Source of the DNA: Clostridium sp. UBA6758
GTDB lineage: Bacteria > Bacillota > Clostridia > Clostridiales > Clostridiaceae
Assembly: GCA_002453475.1 (NCBI GenBank)
Contig: DKGY01000037.1
Coordinates: 27,338-32,996 of the forward strand
Direction of reading: 5' to 3'
Length of the DNA: 5,659 nucleotides
Below, piece after piece: positions 1-4,563 of the stretch. Made by a program: the position numbers and the translations under genes. Position 1 is the stretch's first letter, and each line of letters opens with the position of its first letter. The notes beneath the pieces were generated by a model, which saw nothing but the letters and a program-made list of their open reading frames with translations, made no database searches and was not told the origin of the DNA.

Positions 1-2
1 TT

Positions 3-176
3 TTTGAAGATGGCGCGGCATTGGGTAAAGGAGTGCTAGAAGTTACTGGCAGTGATGTAGCGGGTTTTTGTGACGATTTAATAAAAGAATCAAAGACTTA
101 TGCTGATATATATCAAGAATCTGATGACCAACAAGTTAACAAGGCTATGAAAAAAGCTATTGATAAAATGAGATAA
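3..176 (+). CDS. C-terminal end of an unidentified protein (5' end outside window)
   Basis: An open frame enters from the left edge and stops at TAA 174-176, giving the last 57 residues of a protein whose start is outside the window. The fragment begins FEDGAALGKGVLEVTG, continues with an acidic stretch containing one Cys (GFCDDLIKES), and ends in a lysine-rich, probably amphipathic helix (VNKAMKKAIDKMR). No transmembrane segment or catalytic motif is visible and I do not recognise the family. The GC content of its first 60 bases is higher than that of most of the window. It ends 13 bases before the KTR-domain gene, whose SD lies immediately after its stop, so the two are probably co-transcribed. 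The reading frame is credible because it is uninterrupted and its stop is closely followed by an SD and the next start. The function is unknown. Confidence 0.6.
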   Translation, partial: FEDGAALGKGVLEVTGSDVAGFCDDLIKESKTYADIYQESDDQQVNKAMKKAIDKMR

Positions 177-189
177 ATGAGGTGCTAGA

Positions 190-378
190 GTGCGTAAATA
201 TGAGTGGATATTATGTCCGGTATGTGGTAATAAAACAAGGGTTAAGATATGTGATGATACAATGATTGAAAACTTACCACTATTTTGTCCTAAGTGCAAA
301 CAGGAAACTAGAATTAATGTAAAACAATTTAATATTTCAGTTATTAAAGAGCCAGACACTAAGATGCAGAGCCGATAA
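190..378 (+). CDS. Cysteine-rich KTR domain protein
   Basis: This 62-residue protein has two zinc-knuckle-like CxxC pairs, C9-P-V-C12 and C33-P-K-C36, with a further Cys at 21. The first pair is followed by GNKTR, the signature that names the Cys_rich_KTR family, and the tail ends in VIKEPD...QSR, also typical of the family. From family knowledge, these small proteins are widespread in Firmicutes conjugative elements and plasmids. No biochemical role is known to me, though nucleic-acid or metal binding is a reasonable guess from the paired CxxC motifs. The start is GTG at 190, preceded by GAGGTG at 179-184 with 5-base spacing; no in-frame ATG is available near the conserved N-terminus. The gene follows the upstream partial CDS by 13 bases. 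Its last codons form the first arm of a terminator. It marks the left part of the window as likely mobile-element DNA. Confidence 0.9.
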   Translation: MRKYEWILCPVCGNKTRVKICDDTMIENLPLFCPKCKQETRINVKQFNISVIKEPDTKMQSR

Positions 379-413
379 TATGTGAGTAAAATTGCAATTA
401 TTGGCTCTTTTTT
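368..413 (+). terminator. Intrinsic terminator overlapping the end of the KTR gene
   Basis: A 12-bp stem, AGAGCCGATAAT (368-379) with ATTATTGGCTCT (397-408), contains one G-U pair and is followed by a six-T run at 408-413. The loop is 17 bases. The first arm contains the last codons and the TAA of the KTR gene, so the gene ends inside its own terminator. Confidence 0.85.
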
Positions 414-464
414 ATGACAAAAAATTGTAGATTTAAAAGGTAAAATAAGCATTATGCATTAAAA

Positions 465-496
465 ATGAATTTATGTCCCTATGAATTTATGTCACT
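465..496 (+). repeat. Two tandem copies of a 16-bp unit
   Basis: ATGAATTTATGTCCCT (465-480) is followed directly by ATGAATTTATGTCACT (481-496), which differs at one base. The second copy also contains one arm of a perfect 7-bp inverted repeat, AATTTAT (484-490) with ATAAATT (498-504). The repeat lies about 75 bases upstream of the truncated ABC gene, where a promoter or operator would be expected. It could be a regulator-binding direct repeat or a small slippage duplication. I see no convincing sigma-A promoter around it. Confidence 0.7.
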
Positions 497-572
497 TATA
501 AATTTTTAATAGATAAGCTTCTAAGAGGTATGTGTATAGAAGTAAGACGAAGACATTAGTAAGGATATTATA

Positions 573-857
573 TTGAATAGTAGGAAATATAGTGAAAAAA
601 ATATTATAGAAGTTAAAGGGTTAAAAAAATCATACAAAGATGTAGAGGTACTCAAAGGAGTAAATTTTGAAGTAGAGCAAGGAGGTATCTTTGCTTTACT
701 AGGTTCCAATGGAGCAGGGAAAACAACGATGATTAGAATCATGGCTACTTTACTTAAAGCAGATGCTGGAAGTGTAGTATATAATATTAACAAAGTCCAA
801 CAAATTACTTGCTGGACTTTTTTTCGTAATAAATTAAGATTATTCCTCAGAATCTAA
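573..857 (+). pseudogene. Truncated ABC transporter ATPase (ABC-2 drug-exporter type), N-terminal remnant
   Basis: The first ~67 residues are a clear ABC ATPase N-terminus: a starting strand (IIEVKGLKKSY, about 11-21), an aromatic A-loop region, and Walker A GSNGAGKTT at residues 44-52 followed by MIRIMATLLKADAG. This resembles the ATPases of ABC-2 exporters of the DrrA/CcmA group, which use ATP to pump drugs or lipids. Homology ends at about base 775. The frame then runs through unrelated sequence (residues 68-94), crosses a terminator hairpin and stops at TAA 855-857. The Q-loop, the LSGGQ signature, Walker B and the H-loop are all absent; a normal ATPase of this type has about 230-310 residues. 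The start is TTG at 573, after AAGG at 561-564 with 8-base spacing. No partner permease follows. A 3' deletion or recombination probably removed the rest of the gene. The product cannot be a working ATPase. Confidence 0.85.
792..824 (+). terminator. Intrinsic terminator fused to the truncated ABC gene
   Basis: AAAGTCCAACAA (792-803) pairs with TTGCTGGACTTT (809-820) around a 5-base loop, with one A-C mismatch, followed by a T run to 824. It lies inside the out-of-homology tail of the truncated ABC frame, so it presumably belonged to whatever gene or operon end was joined there. Confidence 0.8.
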
Positions 858-918
858 TAGTAAATGAGGTTTTTACTAAACTTAGATAATTAAATATATG
901 AGATATTTTATAGCATAT

Positions 919-961
919 AAAGTTCCGCACCATAATTTTAATGTGGTTGAGGAACTTTTTT
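919..961 (+). terminator. Second terminator-like hairpin without an upstream gene
   Basis: AAAGTTCC (919-926) pairs with GGAACTTT (951-958), and Ts continue to 961. The intervening 24 bases pair only weakly. No supported gene ends just before it; the closest is the ABC remnant at 857. It is probably left over from a deleted gene, or acts as a backup terminator. The first arm and T run make it a reasonable but not certain terminator. Confidence 0.55.
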
Positions 962-971
962 CTTTAAATGA

Positions 972-1000
972 TTTACCCACTAATTTATGTGAGATATAAT
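972..1000 (+). promoter_or_regulatory. Sigma-A-type promoter, probably for the HAD hydrolase gene
   Basis: A TTTACC -35 box (972-977) and a perfect TATAAT -10 box (995-1000) are separated by exactly 17 bases. Transcription would start near 1007, giving a leader of roughly 125 bases before the HAD gene. An SD-like GGAGGT at 1005-1010 lies at the predicted transcript start and has no usable start codon after it. In AT-rich DNA chance matches occur, but the spacing and full -10 consensus make this one of the better promoter calls in the window. Confidence 0.5.
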
Positions 1001-1043
1001 AATTGGAGGTCAATCAATATAAGTGCAAATTAATTAGTGGTAA
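973..1043. repeat. Interrupted inverted repeat enclosing a promoter and an orphan SD
   Basis: CCACTAATT (977-985) is perfectly inverted at AATTAGTGG (1032-1040). With a one-base bulge the match extends to TTACCCACTAATT (973-985) against AATTAGTGGTAA (1032-1043). The 46-base interior holds the TATAAT box and GGAGGT. It could be an operator pair, a remnant of a short mobile-element end pair, or the scar of a deleted leader gene. No target-site duplication was identified. Confidence 0.5.
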
Positions 1044-1131
1044 AACTAACTATTAAATAGGAATTTAGATACGTGCTAATGGTTTATGACGATAGAAAGG
1101 TAGAAGTATAGTGATAAGTGAGAGAATTTAT

Positions 1132-1821
1132 ATGAATAACGTAAAAGCAATTTTGTTTGATTCAGGGAGAACATTAAATGTTCCCAGAACAGGACATTGG
1201 TTTATAACACCAAATTTTATGAAAATAATTGATAGCGAAGATTTCACCTTTACTAAAGAAAACATGGATAATGCAATGAGAAAAGCTTGTGAGCATATTA
1301 ATAAAATTTTATTAGTCAAAACAGAAGAAGAAGAGTATTCAATGTTTAAGGAATTTTATGAAATTGTACTAAAAGAAATAAATTATCCTAATATAAATAA
1401 TGAAATTATTGAGTTATTAGCAAAGGATAATGTTTATAATGATGATAAATTTCTATTTTTTGATGATATAAATGATTCTTTAAATGTTCTTAAGGATAAA
1501 TACTTATTAGGAGTTGTTTCAGACACATGGCCATCTTTAGAAAGGGTTTTTATAAATAATGACTTACGAAAACATTTTTCAACATTTGTTATGTCATCAG
1601 TTTATGGTTCATATAAATCAGAAAAGATTTTATTTGAAATAGCAATTGAAGAACTAGGAATTAAACCAGAAGAAGCAATGTTTATAGATGACAGTGAATC
1701 TAATTTAAAGGCAGCAGAAGAATTTGGTATGATTCCAATATTAATTGATGTATATAATTCACAAGAACTAATAAGTAAATACCCAATAATACATTCTATA
1801 AATGAATTGATAGAAAAATAA
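1132..1821 (+). CDS. HAD-superfamily hydrolase with altered motif I (DSGRT)
   Basis: This 229-residue protein has the layout of a HAD hydrolase, a family of mostly cytosolic phosphatases and dehalogenases using an aspartyl nucleophile. Motif I is ILFDSGRTLN with the nucleophile Asp at residue 10. The usual DxDGT is changed: residue 12, normally the acid/base Asp, is Gly, and the next Gly is Arg. Motif II is GVVSDTW with Ser130, motif III is a Lys in the YKSEK segment (162 or 165), and motif IV is FIDDSESN with Asp186, Asp187 and Asn191. A helical cap insertion fills about residues 30-110. I chose ATG 1132 because HAD proteins normally have motif I within the first dozen residues; a GTG at 1111, behind AAAGG at 1096-1100, would add seven residues. 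It appears monocistronic, with a candidate promoter at 972-1000. The substrate is unknown, and a non-phosphatase or non-enzymatic role is possible. Confidence 0.88.
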   Translation: MNNVKAILFDSGRTLNVPRTGHWFITPNFMKIIDSEDFTFTKENMDNAMRKACEHINKILLVKTEEEEYSMFKEFYEIVLKEINYPNINNEIIELLAKDNVYNDDKFLFFDDINDSLNVLKDKYLLGVVSDTWPSLERVFINNDLRKHFSTFVMSSVYGSYKSEKILFEIAIEELGIKPEEAMFIDDSESNLKAAEEFGMIPILIDVYNSQELISKYPIIHSINELIEK

Positions 1822-2058
1822 AAAATTATTTATTATTGAAGTTTAAAAATGCTATAAACTCCAACTTATAGGATAGATTTAAAGTTATTTACTGTATACA
1901 AAAGATAGTTTAAATATATATTATTAATAATGAAGTTAATAGAGAAAATGATTTCTTAGTGCTATATAAATTTGAACTACTGCTTATTTATATTATCCTC
2001 ATATATTAGAAATACGAATTGAATATCCTGAATTGAAAAGAAAGTAACCAGGTGCTTA
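1822..2058. other. Gene-free AT-rich intergenic stretch
   Basis: I see no coding region here: frames are broken by stops and no SD/start pair leads to a useful ORF. A weak inverted repeat, AGTTTA/TAAACT, at about 1840-1861 lacks a U tract and is not a convincing terminator for the HAD gene. GAATTGAA occurs twice, at 2016-2023 and 2030-2037, 14 bases apart, just upstream of the next promoter. Confidence 0.6.
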
Positions 2059-2067
2059 TGCTATAAT
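2059..2067 (+). promoter_or_regulatory. Extended -10 promoter for the small ORF and GNAT gene
   Basis: TGCTATAAT is an extended -10 element (TGn plus a perfect TATAAT at 2062-2067). No good -35 is present at the usual distance, as is common for extended -10 promoters. Initiation would fall near 2074, about 15 bases before the TTG of the 49-codon ORF, with its GGAGG at 2077-2081 in the very short leader. Confidence 0.55.
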
Positions 2068-2088
2068 TGCAGCATTGGAGGCGATTTT

Positions 2089-2238
2089 TTGTATTTTGAA
2101 TATGTTAGCGAGGAAATTGAATCCTTAAAAGGCTGTAACAAGCTACTTGGCGCGACAATTGCCGGAGGTGTGATTCCGGAAATGAGGGATTATGCATCAA
2201 AAAGGAAAAAGGAGGTATCTTATGTATCAATATTATAA
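2089..2238 (+). CDS. Small ORF of 49 codons, unknown, overlapping the GNAT start
   Basis: TTG at 2089 follows GGAGG (2077-2081) with 7-base spacing, and the frame runs 49 codons to TAA 2236-2238. The product begins with an acidic segment (MYFEYVSEEIESLKGC), has a Gly-rich hydrophobic centre (LLGATIAGGVIPEM, about residues 20-33) and a basic stretch (SKRKKE, 37-42). I do not recognise a family and there is no catalytic motif. The middle of the ORF is noticeably richer in G+C than its neighbours. It overlaps the acetyltransferase by 17 bases in another frame, so translation may be coupled. It may be a genuine small protein, a leader ORF for the GNAT gene, or the N-terminal remnant of a larger protein. 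The strong SD and promoter support translation; the function is open. Confidence 0.5.
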   Translation: MYFEYVSEEIESLKGCNKLLGATIAGGVIPEMRDYASKRKKEVSYVSIL

Positions 2239-2680
2239 GGGATTGATTATTAGAGAAGGAACAGATGGGCTTAAAGGGGATACGATTAAAAAAATGTATG
2301 ATGAGGTTGGTTGGGTGTCTACAAGTCAACCGTCATGGCTAGATGAAAAGTATGAAATCTGCTTTAAAAATTCATCATGGGTTTTCACTGTCTGGGATAA
2401 GGAAGATATGATAGCTATGGTAAGGGTTGTGTCAGATAGAGTTATGACTGCAACAATCCAAGACCTGGCTGTTAAGGAAGATTATCGAGGAAAAGGCATA
2501 GGTAAAAAACTTGTGGACCTGTGTTTAGAAAAGTTACCCCATGGAAATTGGTGGGTGCATACAACTCCAGAAAACTATGACTTCTATAAAAAATGCGGAT
2601 TTGAAATTCCTCAAATATCTGATAGTTCAACAATGACATATATGGGATATATTAAGGCTAGATTAGAAGGACATAGATAG
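2222..2680 (+). CDS. GNAT-family N-acetyltransferase
   Basis: This 152-residue protein has the GNAT fold, which transfers an acetyl group from acetyl-CoA to an amine. The acetyl-CoA pyrophosphate-binding motif A is clear: the strand ATIQDLAVKEDYRGKGIGKKLVD contains R-G-K-G-I-G at residues 89-94. It is followed by a motif-B region with WWVHTTPENYDFYKKCGFE (about 110-128), the usual C-terminal Y-x-K-x-GF signature. Length is normal for a stand-alone GNAT. I chose ATG 2222 because AAGGAGG at 2209-2215 lies six bases upstream; an in-frame ATG at 2192 would add ten residues but has no good SD and would put the strong SD inside the gene. It lies downstream of the 49-codon ORF and overlaps it. The substrate cannot be read from the sequence: antibiotic, polyamine, peptide or protein amines are all possible. 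Confidence 0.92.
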   Translation: MYQYYKGLIIREGTDGLKGDTIKKMYDEVGWVSTSQPSWLDEKYEICFKNSSWVFTVWDKEDMIAMVRVVSDRVMTATIQDLAVKEDYRGKGIGKKLVDLCLEKLPHGNWWVHTTPENYDFYKKCGFEIPQISDSSTMTYMGYIKARLEGHR

Positions 2681-2728
2681 ATAATGTTTTACATTTTTCT
2701 TAAATAGTACAAAAAGAAAGAGGGGAAT

Positions 2729-2768
2729 TTTAGTGAGACTTCGGGGTTTGCCATGCACTCTCACTAAA
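2729..2768 (+). promoter_or_regulatory. Perfect 10-bp stem-loop in the leader of the two-component operon
   Basis: TTTAGTGAGA (2729-2738) is exactly inverted at TCTCACTAAA (2759-2768) with a 20-base loop. No U tract follows, so it is not an intrinsic terminator. The GTG start of the upstream 15-codon ORF is at 2733-2735, inside the 5' arm, while its SD (2720-2725) lies just outside. Folding would therefore occlude that start codon. It may equally act as a DNA operator for a dimeric protein. Which role applies is inference. Confidence 0.7.
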
Positions 2769-2780
2769 GATAATATATGA
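2733..2780 (+). CDS. Putative 15-codon leader peptide coupled to the response regulator
   Basis: GTG at 2733 lies 7 bases after GAGGGG (2720-2725), a good SD. The frame encodes MRLRGLPCTLTKDNI and stops at TGA 2778-2780, which overlaps the regulator's ATG (2777) as ATGA. The regulator itself has only a weak AAAG upstream, so its translation may depend on ribosomes finishing this ORF. Early codons include AGA and CGG, the latter being uncommon in AT-rich clostridial genomes. The start codon sits in a hairpin arm. The peptide has no recognised homologue and may matter only through its translation. Confidence is limited by its small size. Confidence 0.45.
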   Translation: MRLRGLPCTLTKDNI

Positions 2781-3445
2781 TCAGTATTATGATAATAGAA
2801 GATAACCAGCAATTGCAAAATGAGATAGGAATTCTTTTGACACGTAATGGATATTCTGTTATGAAGATTAATGAGTTTGATAATATACCTAAGCTAGTGA
2901 AGGAAAGTAGTCCGCACTTGATTCTGCTAGATATTAATTTGCCTTATGATGATGGGTTTAAAATATGCACTGAAATACGAAGCTTTTCAAATATACCAAT
3001 TATATTTGTCACAAGCAGGGACACTAATATTGATGAGCTCATGAGCATAACCTTAGGTGGGGATGATTTTATCACAAAACCCTATAATGCTCAAATTCTC
3101 TTAGCTAGAATAAACTCACTGTTAAAGAGAGTATATCCAAGTGAAAAGGCAAACGACTTTATAGAATATAACGGTGTTAGATTAAATGTACTGTCTAGCA
3201 ATGTAGAATATGGGGATAAGGAAATAGAGCTTACTAAAAATGAACTTAAAATACTTCATTACTTATTGATTAACAAAGGGAAGATAGTATCCAGAGTAGA
3301 TATTATGGAATATTTGTGGGATAGTGCCATGTTTATAAATGACAATACTCTCACAGTAAATATAACTAGACTGAGAAATAAGTTTGAAGAGATAGGAATT
3401 AGTGATTTTATAAAAACTAAAAGAGGACAAGGGTATATAATATGA
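2777..3445 (+). CDS. OmpR/PhoB-family response regulator (BceR-like)
   Basis: This 222-residue cytosolic transcription factor has a receiver domain at about 1-117 and a winged-helix DNA-binding domain at about 127-222. Receiver residues are visible: acidic pair E8-D9, phospho-acceptor D52 in LILLDINLP, T79 in the IIFVTSRD strand and K101-P102. The C-terminal domain shows the usual LTKNELKILHYLL, VDIMEYLW and TLTVNITRLRNKF segments and ends in RGQGYII. Its place before an intramembrane-sensing kinase and a BceAB-type transporter indicates the BceR/GraR/VirR group, which activates transporter genes in response to peptide antibiotics. The ATG at 2777 overlaps the TGA of a 15-codon leader ORF. 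Its own SD is weak, and an in-frame ATG at 2789 has none. The stop overlaps the kinase start as ATGA. No clear sigma-A promoter was found directly upstream. Confidence 0.94.
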   Translation: MISIMIIEDNQQLQNEIGILLTRNGYSVMKINEFDNIPKLVKESSPHLILLDINLPYDDGFKICTEIRSFSNIPIIFVTSRDTNIDELMSITLGGDDFITKPYNAQILLARINSLLKRVYPSEKANDFIEYNGVRLNVLSSNVEYGDKEIELTKNELKILHYLLINKGKIVSRVDIMEYLWDSAMFINDNTLTVNITRLRNKFEEIGISDFIKTKRGQGYII

Positions 3446-4461
3446 GTTTAGGGGATTATTTAAAAGAAAGAATTAAAGCTATAATGCTGAATTTCATAGC
3501 ATTGATTACTTTAAGTACCCTTATTTTTAGTGTAGGAAATACCTTTGACACTATAATTACTATTGCATTGACTTGGATTGTAGTGTATAGCATATTTTTA
3601 ATATACGAATATAGAAAAAGAAAGGTATACTATAATGAAATTTTAAAAACTGCTAACAAGCTAGATAAGAAATATGTTATAGGGGAAATAATTGATGTTC
3701 CTCCCTTTATGGATGCAGTTCCTTATTATTGGTTAATGAAGAAGGCTGGTAAGTCTATGCTTCAAGAAATAAATGAAGTTAAGACTCAGCGTAAGGAATA
3801 CAAAGAATATATAGAGCAGTGGATTCATGAAGTAAAAACACCCATAGCAGCTATTAAGCTAATAGAAGAAAATAATAGGACAGATACTTCTAGAGTTATA
3901 TTAGAGGAATTAGAGAATATAGATAGATATGTTGAGCAGGCTTTGTTTTATGCCAGATGTGAGGAAGCTCAGAAGGATTATCTTATTAAGGAGATTTCAC
4001 TGGAGCAGTGTGTAAATAGGGTGCTTATAAGAAATAAGCAGATATTTATTATAAATAATATAGATATAGATTTAGCTGGACTGGATAAAAATGTTTATTG
4101 TGACAGTAAGTGGTTGGAGTTTATAATAAATCAAATAATAGTTAATACAGTAAAGTATAGAAAAAAAGATTTTCCTATGGTTAAGATTTATACTGGAGAA
4201 ATTAAGAATAGTATTCAGCTTATCATTGAGGATAATGGCATAGGAATACCGGATAATGAAGTTGAGCGTGTGTTTGAAAAGGGGTTTACAGGAAATAAAG
4301 GCAGGCAAAATAATAACTCTACAGGAATAGGTTTATACCTTTGCAAAAAACTGTGTGATAAACTAGGTTTACTAATAGCAGTAGATTCAAAGGAAAATGT
4401 ATATACTGAAATCGTGATTACTTTTCCTAAGGGAAACTTTTGTAAGGATGGAGCCATATAG
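3442..4461 (+). CDS. Intramembrane-sensing histidine kinase (BceS-like)
   Basis: This 339-residue membrane kinase has two N-terminal transmembrane helices (about 11-32 and 36-56) with only a few residues between them, so it has no extracellular sensor domain. That is the hallmark of intramembrane-sensing kinases, which read peptide antibiotics through a partner BceAB-type transporter. The H-box is QWIHEVKTPIAA with phospho-accepting His129. The ATPase domain shows an N-box (NQIIVNTVKY, N230-Y239), G1 EDNGIGIP (263-270) and G2 STGIGLYL (293-300). The length is normal for the group. ATG 3442 overlaps the regulator's TGA as ATGA, implying coupled translation and near-equal amounts of the pair. 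The final codons form a terminator, so the transporter genes have their own promoter. Partner choice (the regulator at 2777 and the transporter at 4564) is inferred from position. Confidence 0.94.
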   Translation: MSLGDYLKERIKAIMLNFIALITLSTLIFSVGNTFDTIITIALTWIVVYSIFLIYEYRKRKVYYNEILKTANKLDKKYVIGEIIDVPPFMDAVPYYWLMKKAGKSMLQEINEVKTQRKEYKEYIEQWIHEVKTPIAAIKLIEENNRTDTSRVILEELENIDRYVEQALFYARCEEAQKDYLIKEISLEQCVNRVLIRNKQIFIINNIDIDLAGLDKNVYCDSKWLEFIINQIIVNTVKYRKKDFPMVKIYTGEIKNSIQLIIEDNGIGIPDNEVERVFEKGFTGNKGRQNNNSTGIGLYLCKKLCDKLGLLIAVDSKENVYTEIVITFPKGNFCKDGAI

Positions 4462-4471
4462 GCTCTTTTTT
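4450..4471 (+). terminator. Intrinsic terminator at the end of the sensor operon
   Basis: GAGCC (4451-4455) pairs with GGCTC (4461-4465) around a 5-base ATATA loop, plus a possible G-U pair, and is followed by T4466-T4471. The kinase stop codon (4459-4461) lies within it. The short but GC-rich stem with six Us should reduce read-through into the transporter genes. Confidence 0.75.
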
Positions 4472-4480
4472 ACTTTCAAG

Positions 4481-4496
4481 GTGACAAAGTTGTAAC
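4481..4496 (+). promoter_or_regulatory. Candidate BceR/GraR-type operator before the transporter genes
   Basis: GTGACAAAGTTGTAAC is an imperfect 16-bp palindrome of the form GTnACAA-nn-TTGTnAC; 12 of 16 bases obey the symmetry. The core ACAAAGTTGT differs by one base from the ACAAATTTGT box known for GraR, and fits the general TnACA/TGTnA pattern reported for BceR-like regulators. It lies between the sensor-operon terminator and the ABC ATPase gene, where the regulator encoded at 2777 should bind. Binding is inferred. Confidence 0.6.
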
Positions 4497-4509
4497 TTAA
4501 AAGTAAGAT
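4481..4509 (+). promoter_or_regulatory. Tentative promoter of the ABC transporter genes
   Basis: GTGACA (4481-4486) and TAAGAT (4504-4509) are 17 bases apart and could serve as -35 and -10, but then the palindrome would overlap the -35. An alternative is TAAAAT at 4530-4535 with no recognisable -35, placing the palindrome about 50 bases upstream of the start point, as an activator site would be. The sequence does not decide between them. Confidence 0.3.
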
Positions 4510-4563
4510 TAAACAAAACCAAGCAGAGATAAAATCATGTACAATACTATTGAGGTGATGATA

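Noticed and set aside
90..452. 120-residue minus-strand frame and the other minus-strand frames
   Set aside because: They lie opposite or across well-supported + strand genes or terminators, lack SDs and show no domain motifs; they are antisense shadows.
845..875. CCTCA/TGAGG hairpin followed by five Ts
   Set aside because: The stem has only 5 bp with a 15-base loop; it is too weak to call as a terminator just after the stronger one at 792-824.
898..999. A 33-codon ATG frame (MRYFIAYKVPHHNF...)
   Set aside because: It has no SD, it runs through a terminator-like hairpin and a promoter -10 box, and it has no recognisable family. Chance ORF is more likely.
1023..1037. GTG after GGAGGT at 1005-1010 as a small-protein start
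   Set aside because: The frame has only four codons before TAG and the spacing from the SD is 12 bases.
2163..2180. CCGGA/TCCGG hairpin inside the 49-codon ORF
   Set aside because: A 5-bp stem that does not cover the GNAT SD or start; no regulatory reading is supported.
2686..2716. TTTACA at 2688-2693 as a -35 for the two-component operon
   Set aside because: No -10-like hexamer lies 16-18 bases downstream; the nearest weak match is only 14 bases away, so no promoter was called.
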